A stretch of 64,000 bases of DNA from Haematobia irritans. Its lineage: Eukaryota > Arthropoda > Insecta > Diptera > Muscidae. A program made the position numbers and the translations under genes. Shown here piece after piece: positions 45,099-56,364 of this stretch. The stretch is from assembly GCF_050003625.1 (NCBI RefSeq), contig NC_134398.1, forward strand, positions 73,647,635 to 73,711,634. The letters are read 5' to 3'. The notes under the pieces were generated by a model. That model made no database searches, was not told where the DNA came from, and was given only the letters and a program-made list of their open reading frames with translations. The stretch's first letter is position 1; every line of letters starts with the position of its first letter.

Positions 45099-46095
45099 CT
45101 ACCCTTCGGGGTAGTATCGCCTCCCAACGAATCGCGCAAAAGCGGCTTGGAAAGCTACTGAAGATAAATCTGAACATGGCTCTAAGTGTACCGCTTTGGT
45201 GGCGAAACAAACGAACACGGAGGCATTTCGCAAATACGATCCCTTTAGGTCAAATGGACCAGCGAAGTCTACTCCAGTAATGTGAAACAGTGGTGAAATA
45301 ATACCGCGATCAAGAGGTAATGGTGCCATCATTTGTGAACACTTCTTATGCCTAAATACAACGCTGATCTTACATTTATGAATTATATGTTTAATACGAG
45401 ATTTTAGCCTGGATATATAAAATTCAGTTTGGACCATTCTGCGCATTAAGTTACAGTCTGCATGTGCCAAAAAATGTTGCAGATGTGAGAGGGGCATTTC
45501 GCAAATACGATCCCTTTTGGTCAAATGGACCAGCGAATTCTACTCCAGTAATGTGTAACAGTGGTGAAATAATACAGCGATCAAGAGGTAATGGTGCCAT
45601 CATTTGTGAACACTCCTTATGCCTAAATACAACGCTGATCTTACATTTACGAATTATATATTTAATACGAGATTTTAGCCTGGATATATAAAATTCAGTT
45701 TGGTCCATTCTGCGCATTAAGTTACAGTCTGCATGTGCCAAATAATTATGCAGATGTGAGATGTGCAGATGGCGTTCGTTATATGGGATTGTTGACTGTG
45801 ACAATCGGCCGTTAATACGAAGAATCTGATCGCTATCAAGAAATGGATTGAGCGTACATAAAGAGGATTACTTAGGGACTTGATTACCATTTAACACGGC
45901 CTCACATTCGTCTCTGAATTCGCGAAATTGAGATACAAGGATTAATCTCTTCTTCACAAGTAATATTTCATTGTGGGCAAGGTTCATACATGGAAAAATA
46001 GTTTCAGATTTCGTATCCGGATGTGTCCGACGATAAAAGCGGAATATGTAACAAACTACTCTTAATGCCTTGCTGTATGAGGAAAATCTTTTCAA
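45099..46095 (-). pseudogene. Bel-Pao integrase region, copy 1, with a 271-bp tandem duplication
   Basis: Frames 46095-45868, 45804-45451 and 45524-45099 cover the integrase N-terminal zinc-binding part (HPDTKSE.., then LAHADCNLMRRM and KCKISVVFRHK.CSQMM) and the start of the catalytic core (ITGV(E/D)FAGPFD, first D; then CFATKAVHLEP). The LAHADCNL to SYLRNA segment occurs twice in a row because of the duplication. Downstream, the second D and E segments (DNGRNFVEA-like, GGLWEAAVKSF) lie in 45098-44881 in shifted frames. Confidence 0.85.
45222..45760. repeat. 271-bp tandem duplication in the integrase gene
   Basis: GGCATTTCGCAAATACGATC begins at 45222 and again at 45493. The two units differ at a scattering of positions (for example CCTTTAGG versus CCTTTTGG), so the duplication is not recent. 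The other Bel-Pao copy has a single unit. Confidence 0.85.
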
Positions 46096-46177
46096 AACAT
46101 CGAAATTTCCGATGTAACATGGAGAGTTTGTACAAGTTCTGAATGTGTTTGTACAAGTTTCGGATGTGTTATGGATA

Positions 46178-46765
46178 TCATTTCAGGCCAAGAAGACGAA
46201 GGAGCCGTAATCCATGCTGGGCCATTCCACCATAGCTTCGAGTTGACAAGATCCTGGGGTGTACAACCACGTGTACCAAGGTCCGCAGGGTTGTCATAAG
46301 TGGGGTACGGTTAGCAACAAACGTTTCCCAAGACCACGGAGGCTTTGACAACCAGCCCAATACCGTTGACGAATCGGTCCATAGATATGTCTGACACACT
46401 TCGAAATCAAAACCAGACAAAACATAATTAACAAGTTTGTCCAGTAACTCAGCTCCATTGAGTTCTAGACGGGGTATATATATGAGTATTGTTTTCAATG
46501 TCAGAATCAAAAAGCCAGAATCGTACATGTCTTCCGGAGGCAAATGATTCAGCAGTTGAGCATCATTGGCAGTAATTTTCTTAAGAGGAAACTCAGCAGA
46601 TTTGAGGGTATGTATTAACTGAGTTTGAAGCTTTACTCTCTCTTGTAAAGAAAAACCGCCAGAAAGTATGTCACCCACATAAGTTTCCTTTTTTAGTGTG
46701 TTTGCTACTTTTGGGAACTGTAATTCACAGTCAGATGCGAGCCGAAGCAAAGGACGGATAGTCAA
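46178..46765 (-). pseudogene. Bel-Pao reverse transcriptase C-part and RNase H, copy 1
   Basis: Begins with the RT palm segment IRPLLRLASDCE. The catalytic box reads TYVGDILSGG (46670-46681), where a YVDD is expected. ITANDAQLLNHLPPEDM continues the RT connection. About 450 nt present in the other copy are then missing, and the frame resumes with LELNGAELLDKLVNYV, LWTDSSTVLGWL and VANRT, the RNase H-like region of Bel-Pao pol. A truncated RNase H end runs to 46178. Confidence 0.87.
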
Positions 46766-46770
46766 AAAGG

Positions 46771-46872
46771 GAGCGCAGTTTATACCAAACGTTACCGTAG
46801 ATAGTTGGAAATCTTTAATTTGGAGCGCAGTTTATACCAAACGTTACCGTAGATAGTTGGAAATCTTTAATT
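46771..46872. repeat. 52-bp tandem duplication in the RT gene
   Basis: GAGCGCAGTTTATACCAAAC starts at 46771 and 46823. The two units are identical or nearly so. It duplicates the codons just before the RT catalytic box and shifts the frame. Confidence 0.9.
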
Positions 46873-47707
46873 GCAATTGCAAATCAGATGACTGCTGATA
46901 AAGAATTCTTTTATATGGTCGATCATCTGGGTGTACTAAAATTTGCCGGTAAATTTTTTGAATGTCATCGCTGAAGACATATCTGTACTTCCTCCAATTC
47001 AATACAGTCGATACAAGGTCTGTTTGAAGAGTAGGGCCAGTGAGCAGTATATCATTGAGAGAAAATACAGATTTGGATTTTCTGGGAGCATTAAATACAA
47101 TTCGCACCTTTGTACTTTTGTGTTCGGGTCGCACTACAGCGTGATGAGGGAGATAAAATGAATAACACTTTCCCTCCGAGAATGCTTCTTCCGACGAAGT
47201 CTCTTCCATATGACCCAATGTTAAATACTCATATAAAACTGAGCTGTATTGAACTTGAAGCTCAGGGTTCCTTGACAAAGTGTGTTCCATTCGAGAAAAC
47301 TGACCGAGCGCAATGAATCTCGACGATCCAAGATTAATGGAATCAGGAAACTCTTTCCTGAAAGGTATACGTACCATATATCGGCCATCTGTTCCACGAA
47401 CAGTAGTTCTCCTATAAAATTCTTCGCAGAATTCGTCCTCCACCGAGATGGGGTGGGGAGTAGGACTATCCTCCAATTCCCAGAATTTTAAGAGAACCTC
47501 ATTAAGAGAACGCAAAACATTAGTGGAAAAAGAATGCACTTGCTCCGTTTTCATTGGTCCACTTAGCACCCAACCAAAAACAGTATTGTAGGCAGATGCT
47601 TCTCCACAGATGTTCCTCTTGATTCCATCAATATTGAGATACTTCTCAGAGTCATTACCTAAAATGAGGTCAATTTGTGAGGACTTGTTAAAAGACGGAT
47701 CCGCCAA
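46844..47707 (-). pseudogene. Bel-Pao protease tail and reverse transcriptase N-part, copy 1
   Basis: Contains IDLILGNDSEKYLN and FGWVLSGPM (the segment linking peptidase and RT in Bel-Pao pol). The RT start follows: DGRYMVRIPFRKEFP, SEGKCYSFYLPHHAVVRP, STKVRIVFNAPRKSKS, SLNDILLTGPTLQTDL and YRYVFSDDIQKIYRQILVHP, with the motif A aspartate. Open for 287 codons, the longest preserved stretch of this copy. Confidence 0.9.
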
Positions 47708-47722
47708 ATCAAGTTCATTAAG

Positions 47723-48390
47723 TTAGCTGAGATTTGGAACCGTAAACGAGACAGAAGGTATCTTTTGTGTTACTTTCGGCAGAACAATTGCAGTTATGGG
47801 TATTCGGAGATTATATCTCGACGAATAAAGAACCAATTCGCATTCCTTATTGGCAGAGAGTTTTTGTTCTCCTATTCCGTAAATGTCAAATAAGGCTTTA
47901 CGATAAGGAATTTTGAGAAAGCTCCTGGCCTTTTCCGAAAGGAAAGTCCTTTGGGTGTTCAATTTTAATTAATACTGTCCGAAGCAAAATCGTCTCATTG
48001 CTGGAAGAAAAATTTGCCTGCACTTGAGTGTTGCGTGTGAGATCCGACGTAGATGGGCCACTGCCCAAGCTTTCACTCCTAGTGTGGTTCCCGTTGAGGT
48101 TCTTTTGAAGCTGGACTATTTTCAATTGATTCATTTGCTGTCGGCGCATAAGACTTGCTTTTCAAATGAAGCAAAGTGTGATGTACCTTTTGACACACAA
48201 AACATTTGTTCCTACTTTTACATTTCTGGTTTTTATGAAAGGAAGAAAGGCAATTATTGCAAAATTTGTTTTAATATACAAAATCTACCCTTTCTTGCTC
48301 GGAAAAGTTGCGAAATTTCGGACATATACGCAAGGAATGGCTGTTCCCGCATAAAGGTCACGAGGAATTCAAATTTTTTTGAGAGTGATA
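47723..48390 (-). pseudogene. Bel-Pao zinc knuckles and retropepsin-like region, copy 1
   Basis: Near 48390-48170 the minus strand reads NSHSLRICPKFRNFSEQER, CNNCLSSFHKNQKCKSRNKC and CQKVHHTLLHL, the zinc-knuckle pattern of Bel-Pao gag. Frames 48149-47898 and 47962-47723 follow with SEKARSFLKIPYRK, FDIYGIGEQKLS and LRIPITAIVLPKV, the peptidase region. The catalytic IDPGSQ motif visible in the other copy is not seen here. At least two frame changes. Confidence 0.8.
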
Positions 48391-48413
48391 CACTTGAGTA
48401 CGTCCAGCATGAG

Positions 48414-49790
48414 CAGCGTTGTCAATTTAGCTTTTTTCCCGCTAGATTTGGCTTTTTTGAAGACGTTTAGCGGGGGGAAAAATGCATTTCATGACCCTTT
48501 TAGCTATTTTTGGATTTTTTATTTTCGACATGTTTCTGTTGAAATATGGATAAAACGGAGTTTTTATCCAAGCCTTGCTGCACGAATAAGGGTTTCCACA
48601 TTTTTCAAAGCTCAGTTGAAACATTAATATTGATTCCAGCCATTATGCGGGCATTTTTGTAGCAAATACACCTTATTGTAAAGTTTTTTCATCATATTCA
48701 TAAAAGTTATCGTAAACTTTAAATCTACTATTACCAAACAAATTTTTTAGATAAACTGTCAGTAAATTATTGGGAATATTAGCATTTGACTCGTTTATCC
48801 TTTTTATGTTATTATAATATTCTAAAGTTATTACGATATTACTAAATTAAAATAGTAAATGTGAATGGCTTTGTGCACTGAAAAAATATTGTCGTGAGGC
48901 CAAAGATTTCATCTCCTTAAAATACGAACGCGAATTTTGGTTATAATAGCATTTGTGAATTTCTCTTATATAAACTGTTTTCCTTGTCCAAAAGCCGATA
49001 AAGTAGTTTTGTCCTTATAGTTAAGTGATTCAACTTAAAAATGGGTATCTTTTCATGAAAGAAGGAAGAATTAATGAAATAGTCTTTAAATGTTAGGAGT
49101 TTTTGCATCTTGACCACAAACCAAAATAGCGTTCAAAAATAGAAGATGTTTTTCAAAACTTTATTTTAAAAACGTATACATACAATAATTTCTACTTGAA
49201 GTCGAGTCTGAATTTGGAAATTTAAGTTGGCGTTAGCACGTTTTTAAAGCACTTTGATAGCTCATGAAGAAAAGGAAACTGTTTTTACTGGGAAATTTAA
49301 ACTGTAGGTATTTTCTACAATTTAAATAAAAGTAATGTATTTCGAATTTCTCACAATTTCAAAACCAAACTAAACTTTTATTTAAAAAAATTACAAATCA
49401 TTTTTTTACCAAATCCAAAGCATGCTTAGATTATTTAATATTTTAAAATAACAAGTAAATAAAATAGAGGTGTTGGGAAGGTAGCTCCCACAAAACGAAG
49501 GACTTCCAGTAAAAAATTTGTGATAGTAATCAAAATGTATCGAATATGCAAACAGAGCTAATATGCCTTAGGTATTGTTACAGTCTCACAGAAGTAGAAT
49601 TAAAATGAAAATAATATGCATTTTAAGTGAAATAAAGCCTTTAAATTTGTTAAATTTCAATAAAAAATGTAACTTTTGATACAAAAAAATTAGCTTTTTT
49701 CTAGCTATTTTTTAGCATTTTTTAGCTTTTATAGCTATTTTTTTTTGGGCAAATCTAGCGGTTGTTGGTGAAACAATTCTGGCAACGCTG
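48414..49790. mobile_element. hAT-type element inside Bel-Pao copy 1 (1377 bp)
   Basis: Termini CAGCGTTGTCA and (complement of right end) CAGCGTTGCCA differ at one base. The 8-bp duplication AGCATGAG flanks it exactly (48406-48413 and 49791-49798). CAGYGTTGCCA-type ends and 8-bp duplications are the hAT signature. Further similarity inside the ends includes CCGCTAGATTTG(G/C). No transposase is encoded; the interior is AT-rich and hosts a MITE fragment (48877-49280). Confidence 0.92.
48877..49280. mobile_element. CACTGAAAAAA-family MITE fragment nested in the hAT element
   Basis: CACTGAAAAAATATTGTCGTGAGG followed by sequence collinear, inverted, with 11990-12517. The far end is missing. It is the third level of nesting here (MITE in hAT in Bel-Pao). 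Confidence 0.7.
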
Positions 49791-49866
49791 AGCATGAGAG
49801 TTCGGTTGAGAATATTCATTTTTAGTTAAACGAATACTGGATAAATGCTCAACAATTTCAAATCTA

Positions 49867-50709
49867 TCAATGAGAAATTCGTCGAGTTGAGACCACATAG
49901 GCAACTCGCTGAGACTTGAGCGACTGTTCCCAGAGGGACAACGTCTGATCTGGAAGTTTTGTGGAAATTAAATAAACCAATATGGGATCCCAATGTTCAA
50001 CTTTTACATCAAGGGTGGCCAAACAGTCGTTCACAGTTGACTGTGTTTTTTGTACAGAATCACTCGTCTCCACTGTAGCCATTGGGATATTGAACAATAT
50101 TTTATGCTGATTGTCCACCAATACTCCCTTGTTTTCATAGCGATTTTTAAGAGCGTTCCAAGCCAAGTGAAAATTCTCATCACATAAAGAGTATCATTTG
50201 ACTATGGCGCCAGCAGAACCCTGTGTTTTATTTCTCAGGTGGTACAATTTCTGTGATGGGGTCAGTTTCGGGTGATTTACATAGACCGCCGTGAACATAT
50301 CACGGAAAGACGGCCATTTCTCGTATCCACCCTTAAAAATTTCGGTGTCGCATGGAGGAACTTTTATGTAAACATTTGGCGAATCATTAACTTCGCGCTC
50401 AAAACTATGACGAGGGGCTGGGAAATCATTCGGGGACACCGCTAGCCACGAAGCCTCTATTCGAGGGTTGGTGGAAGATGTTGTCTTCAATATATCTAAT
50501 AGTCGAGATCTGGAATTATAGTATGCCTCAGTGCATACATTAAAATTAACTTTAGCTTTCGCCTTAACATCCCTGGATGAATCAGAGGACAGCATTATAA
50601 TTTCATATGACGAATTTAACCGAGACCATCCGGCCACTAAATCTTCCATTTTTGCCTGAACTAGAGATTCAGCCTGTTGGATCAAATCCACCTTTCCATG
50701 TAATTGCAC
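49867..50709 (-). pseudogene. Bel-Pao gag, copy 1
   Basis: One frame from 50709 to 49867 with a single stop (TGA at 50193-50191). The start MQLHGKVDLIQQAESL is followed by a probably helical region. VPPCDTEIFKGGYEKWPSFRDMF is the DUF1759-like core motif, and the segment LAWNALKNRYENKG with LVDNQHKILFNI completes it. A shift near 49870 breaks the end (YVVSTRRISH, while the expected LDEFLIDRFEIVEHL continues in another frame). About 281 codons, the size expected for the N-terminal half of a Bel-Pao gag. Confidence 0.85.
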
Positions 50710-50889
50710 AGCATAAGAAAAGGATCGTAGTGGAAATAGAATTTATTCTCTTCCCGAGTCATTTCTTTGCTGTCCCCATTTTGGGAAATATAATCAACAG
50801 AATCGTTCGGCATTTCCGAGAAGTAGTGTTCGTAGCCAATATTAAATTAAACCAGAAAAAGATTCCAAATATTTATATTTGAGTTCAAG

Positions 50890-51960
50890 GCAAAGCAAAT
50901 TATCGTAAGCCAATTATATCCACAATGTGAGGTCCCAATGATGTGAACCAATTCACTGCGACAATTTCGGGTGTGTGATAACCCTATTTCTCAATAACTT
51001 GAGCAAATAAATACCAACGGACAAACAGAAAAATACCAAATACACTAAAAAATATTGTCGTGAGGCCAAAGATTTCCTGTTCTTAAAGTCTTTGGAGTCG
51101 GGCACGCTTTTCCCAGTGTATAAAAAATTGAGAACTTGAGCCAATAGTTTTTTTTTTCAGGGTTACTATCAAACCTTTTACACATCAAAAATTGAGAAAT
51201 TTAGGTCAAAAACTTTTGTTGTTAGCACCTATTTGTTCTTTTTTTATATTTATTTTCATAATTTATTATGATTGTAAATCTTGCAATACATAAATAATAA
51301 ATTGAGAAACTTTGAGCACAGTAGTTTTCCAGTGTTACTATAAACCTTTCACACATCAAAAATTGAGAAATTTTTAGCCACTAGTTTTCTAGGATTACTA
51401 TTAAACCTTTACACAAAGAAAATTCATAAATTTTGAGCGCTATAGTTTTTAAGGTTACTATGACCCCTTTCAAAAATTCAAATTTGGTAAACGTTGAGCC
51501 TATAGTTTTAGATTTCATATAGTGCAAGTATAGGTTTCATAAATCAAAATCCAATATATTATATATAATTCAGTATTAAAATCTTTGTTCTTACTTCCAT
51601 TCAAGGAGGCTAATGCGCGAAACAAGGTTCACTTTCCCCTTTTATCAAAAATTCAACTAACAATACCGAAAATGTCAGTACGTGCGTTACAATTGGGAAT
51701 CGTATATAATATAAACAAAAACGTGTACGTACCACTTCCATATTCTTACTTCAAGTTCCAAAACTTAGGAATCAGAAAATACCAATCGCGATAAACTACC
51801 ACTATGTTCATAAATATTTCCGTCGAGAAGGCAATTCCTATATGTATACAAAGGGAGAATATATTCCCATTCACGATCGAAATTTGTAAAATTGCGGTAC
51901 CAAATAAAACCAGGTGCCAATAAAAAATATACTTTATACCAATTTTGAAATTGCAAACAA
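50890..51960. repeat. Degenerate 60-70 bp tandem repeat and unassigned DNA
   Basis: Between 51160 and 51500, four degenerate units contain GTTACTAT(C/A)AAACCTTT, CACATCAAAAATTGAGAAATT and TAGTTTT. 51043-51110 begins like the CACTAAAAAATATTGTCGTG MITEs. No gene seen. Confidence 0.55.
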
Positions 51961-51961
51961 A

Positions 51962-54180
51962 TTAAAAACAAGTATATACGGCCGTAAGTTCGGCCAGGCC
52001 GAATCTTATGTACCCTCCACCATGGATTGCGTAGGAACTTCTACTAAAGGCTGTCATCCACAATCGAATTACTTGGGTTGCGATAACACTTGCCGATGGC
52101 AAGGTATCGTAAAACTTTTTAACACTGTCTTCTAAATTGTAAGTTAGCCCATACGGGGTATATATTAAACAAAAAAAGGCCGATTAAATACGTATATAAT
52201 ATAGTTTGACAAAATTTTCTATAGAAATCTTATGTACCCTCCACCATGGATTGCGTAGGAACTTCTACTAAAGGCTGTCATCCACAATCGAATTACTTGG
52301 GTTGCGATAACACTTGCCGATGGCAAGGTATCGTAAAACTTTTTAACACTGTCTTCTAAATTGTAAGTTAGCCCATACGGGGTATATATTAAACAAAAAA
52401 AGGCCGATTAAATACGTATATAATATAGTTTGACAAAATTTTGTATAGAAATGAAAACTTGACAAAATTTTCTATAGAAATAAAATTTTGACAAAATTTT
52501 CTATAGAAATAAAAACTTGACAAAATTTTCTATAGAAATAAAATGTTGACAAAATTTTCTATGGAAGTAAAATGTTGACAAAATTTTGTATAGAAATAAA
52601 ATGTTGACAAATTTTTCTACAGAAATAAATTTTTTACAAAATTTTCTATAAAAATAAAATTTTGACAAAACTTTCTATGGAAATAAAATTTTGACAAACA
52701 AACATGACAGAAATAAACGTTTGACAAAACTTTCTATAGAAATGAAATTTTGACACAACTTTCTATAGTAATAAAATTTGACAAAATTTTTTATGGAAAT
52801 AAAGTTTTGGTAGATTATTTTTGGCGATATGGACCAATTTTTGTGTAATAAGTCATCGGCTATATATAACTAAAGACCGATATTGACCAATTTTTACATG
52901 GCTGTTAGAGGCCATATATTGACAAAATGTACCAAATTTCAACCGCATCGGATGACTTTTGCTATGTAAATTTATGGACCGATATGGACCAATTTTTGCA
53001 TGGTTGTTAGATACCATATACTAACACCATGTACCAAATTTCAACTGGATCGGATGAATTTCGCTCCTCCAAGAGGCTCCTGAGGTCAAATCTGGGGATC
53101 GGTTTATATGGGAGCTATATATAATTATGAACCGATATGGACCAATTTTTGCATGGTTGTTAGAGACTATATACTAACACCACGTACTAAATTTCAATTG
53201 GATCGGATGAATTTTGCTCCTCCAAGAGGCTCGGGAGTTCAAATCTGGGAATCGGTTTATATGGGAGCTATATATAATTATGAACCGATATGGACCAATT
53301 TTTGCATGGTTGTTAGAGGCCGTATACTAACATCAGGTACCAAATTTCAACAGGATCGGATGAATTTTGCCCCTCCAAGAGGCTCCGGAGGTCAAATCAG
53401 GGGATCGGTTTATATGGGGGCTATATATAATTATGGACCGATATGGACCAATTTTTGCATGGTTGTTAGAGACCGTATACTAACATCAGGTACCACATTT
53501 CAACCGGATCGGATGAATTTTTCCCCTCCAAGAGGCTCCGGAGGTCAAATCTGGGGATCGGTTTATATGGGGGCTATATATAATTATGGACCGACATGGA
53601 CCAATTTTTGCATGGGTGTTAGAGACCGTATACTAAGACCACGTACTAAATTTCAACCGGATCGGATGAATTTTGCTCCTCCAAGAGGCTACGGAGGTCA
53701 AATATGGGGATCGGTTTATATGGGAGCTATATATAATTATGGACCGATATGGACCAATTTTTGCATGGTTCTTAGAGGCCGTATACTAACATCAGGTACC
53801 AAATTTCAACCGGATCGGATGAATTTTGCTGCTCCGGGAGGCTCCCCGAGCCAAATTTGGGGATCGGTTTATATGGGGGCTATACGTAAACGTGGTCCGA
53901 TATGGCCGATTTTCAATACCATCCGACCTACATCAATAACAACTACTTGTGCCAAGTTTCAAGTCGATAGCTTGTTTCGTTCGGAAGTTAGCGTGATTTC
54001 CACAGACGGACGGACAGCCGGACAGACGGACAGACGGACGGACATGCTTAGATCGACTCAGAATTTCACCACGACCCAGAATATATATACTTTATGGGGT
54101 CTTAGAGCAATATTTCGATGTGTTACAAACGGAATGACAAAGTTAATATACCCCCATCCTATGGTGGAGGGTATAAAAAA
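51962..54180. repeat. Dispersed tandem-repeat element C (three repeat classes)
   Basis: Starts at AACAAGTATATACGGCCGTA / GTACCCTCCACCATGG and ends with CATCCTATGGTGGAGGGTAT, so the two ends are inverted relative to each other. Inside: a 216-bp direct duplication (about 52010-52225 and 52226-52440), about fourteen 26-27 bp units of TGACAAAATTTTCTATAGAAATAAA (52430-52800), and six to seven units of about 155 bp (GGACCAATTTTTGCATGGTTGTT ... ATATGGGAGCTATATAT) at 52830-53900. A GGACGGACAGACGG patch follows (54005-54040). The 361-codon ORF at 53108-54193 is a repeat translation (52-53 aa period), not a gene. Confidence 0.85.
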
Positions 54181-54189
54181 ATCCGCGAG

Positions 54190-55315
54190 ATGATATGCCA
54201 AAACTTCAACTTTGGAAACTTCAATATAACACAATAGTTTCTTCACAAGATCTTCCAATTTAAAGACCCGTCATCAGGTTTCATATGTTTCTTAAAGTTT
54301 TGTAAACGGATAGAATTTAATGTTTTTCTTTGAGTGTATTAAAGTAGTTAACTCTTCTTCTTTCCAACAATGTGGAACTTATTTGAAATAGAGAGAGATA
54401 GAGAATAGAGACGAAGAGAGCGAGAGTATTGTGTAGCGTACCTATCATTTCTCTCTGCAACAATATTGAGGCATGTGTATGTGTGGTTGTCCGTAAAACC
54501 AACCTAAGTAGACTTTTACATTTGAATTTTCCCTTTTCGGTAATACTTTCGGTTCATGTTCTTTGTACATATGACACTGATAGACTTGTGTTATGGATAA
54601 TTTTCCAAAGTATGCAAACGAGACAAACGTTTGTTTTGTACACAGATATTTGGACTTAGGTTCTTTCTCCAAACTCCACAGATATAAGTTCAATATTTAG
54701 AGATACGGATATAAGAAATATATAGAGCACAATATAGATATAATATTACGATTTATATCAATTCAATATTGATCAAACTTTATCATTAAATTTTAGCATT
54801 TAAATGAAAAAGGATGGAATAAATCTTTCTTTACCTTGGGAAATTTATTTCATGTAGTTGAAAGTTTTGCGAAAAAATTGACATCATTTCATGTTTAGTT
54901 TAAACGAACGAAACTATTTGCGATTTAAACTTTTCTGATTATCTTGTAACATCAATCGAGTTTCAATATTGATGAAGTTCACTGTCGTTCTCATATCAGA
55001 GTAACAATTTCAACATTTCGAAAAATTATTTCACCATTTCTGAAAGAAAAATCACATCACATTCTCTCATACACTTCATACGCAAATGGTAAATTGTTGT
55101 GGCTGCAAATTGTGATAGAAGAATTTTAGTAATCGAACGAGAATAAAAATTATCGAAATGTTATCAAGAAACAGAAGCAAAGAATGGCAATGATGAGATA
55201 TATGAACGAGGCATTGACGAAACAACGAAAATGACGTTAAAGTGATGAAGGTAGTTAAAACTGTGTACGAAAAATTTTCGTTTCGCTTTTGATCCGCTAT
55301 TTCTGCCTTAACTTA
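54190..55315. other. No gene seen
   Basis: AT-rich with a GAGAGA patch at 54390-54425. No terminus or coding motif recognised. Confidence 0.45.
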
Positions 55316-55317
55316 TA

Positions 55318-56362
55318 ACAGGTTGGCTGATAAGTTTCCGGACTCTGCCCCAGGGAAGTCAACAATAATTGATTGGTATGCAAAATTCAAGCGTGGTGAA
55401 ATGAGCACGGAGGACGGTGAACGCAGTGGACGCTCGAAAGATGTGGTTACCGACGAAAACATCAAAAAAATCCACAAAATGATTTTGAATGACCGTAAAA
55501 TGAAGTTGATCCACATAGCAGAGGCCTTAAAGATATCAAAGCAAAGTGTTGGTCATATCATTCATCAATATTTGGATATGCAGAAGCTCTGTGCAAAATG
55601 GGTGCCGCGCGAGCTCACATTTGACCAAAAACAACAACGTGTTGATGATTCTGAGCGGTGTTTGCAGCTGTTAACTCGTAATACACCCGAGTTTTTCCGT
55701 CGATATGTGACAATGGATAAAACATGGCTCCATCACTACACTCCTGAGTTCAATCGACAGTCGGCTGAGTGGACAGCGACCGGTGAACCGTCTCCGAAGA
55801 GTGGAAAGACTCAAAAGACCGCTGGAAAATTAATGGCCTCTGTTTTTTTGGGATGCGCATGGAATAATTTTTATCGATAATATTGAGAAGGGAAAACCAT
55901 CAACAGTGACTATTATATGGCGTTATTGGAGCGTTTGAAGGTCGAAATCGCGGCAAAACGGCCCCATATGAAGAAGAAAAAAAAAAGTGTTGTTTCACCA
56001 AGACAACGCACCGTGCCACAAGACATTGAAAACGATGGCAAAAATTCATGAATTGGGCTTCGAATTGTTTCCCCACCCACTGTATTCTCAAGATCTGGCC
56101 CCCAGCGACTTTTATTGTTCTCAGACCTCAAAAGGATGCTCGCAGGAAAAAAATTTGCCTGCAATGAAGAGGTGATCGCCGAAACTGAGGCCTATTTTGA
56201 GGCAAAACCGAAGGAGTACTACCAAAATGGTATCAACAAATTGGAAGGTCATTATAATCGTTGTATCACTCTTAAAGGGAACTATGTTGAATAATAAAAA
56301 CGAATTTTGACAGAAAAAATGGGTTTTTCTTTGTTAGACCGGGGACTTATCTGCCGACCTGT
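55318..56362 (+). mobile_element. Himar1-like mariner lacking its 5' part (1045 bp)
   Basis: Left terminus ACAGGTTGGCTGATAAGT is joined directly to codons for FPDSAPGKS; the right terminus ends GACCTGT. TA duplications at 55316-55317 and 56363-56364 show it still has both ends, so the missing about 200 bp (5' leader, start codon and about 30 codons) were deleted internally. Confidence 0.93.
55341..56300 (+). pseudogene. Himar1-like transposase, N-terminally deleted and frameshifted
   Basis: The open frame 55323-55880 starts within the terminus and contains KSTIIDWYAKFKRGEMSTED, then GHIIHQYLD (complete here, unlike the copy at 33.9 kb), WVPRELTF and MDKTWLHHYTPE, with K for the expected E next to the first D. 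An extra T in GTTTTTTTGGG near 55850 shifts the frame exactly as in the other copy. The second D (VLFHQDNAPCHK, 55985 on) and third D (SQDLAPSDFY) are 34 residues apart in another frame. Further frameshifts follow. Confidence 0.9.
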
Positions 56363-56364
56363 TA

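Larger units (their letters stand above)
44881..50720 (-). mobile_element. Bel-Pao retrotransposon, degenerate copy 1
   Basis: From right to left on the minus strand: a gag with a DUF1759-like region, zinc knuckles, a retropepsin-like region, reverse transcriptase, RNase H and integrase, the Bel-Pao order. It is interrupted by a hAT element (48414-49790) and carries two internal tandem duplications. Many frames are broken. The 3' end is cut at 44881, within the integrase catalytic core. No clear pair of LTRs is seen. Confidence 0.9.

Noticed and set aside
53108..54193. 361-aa ORF
   Set aside because: It is the translation of six to seven tandem repeat units followed by unrelated sequence; no domain, and the same units are out of frame in other copies.
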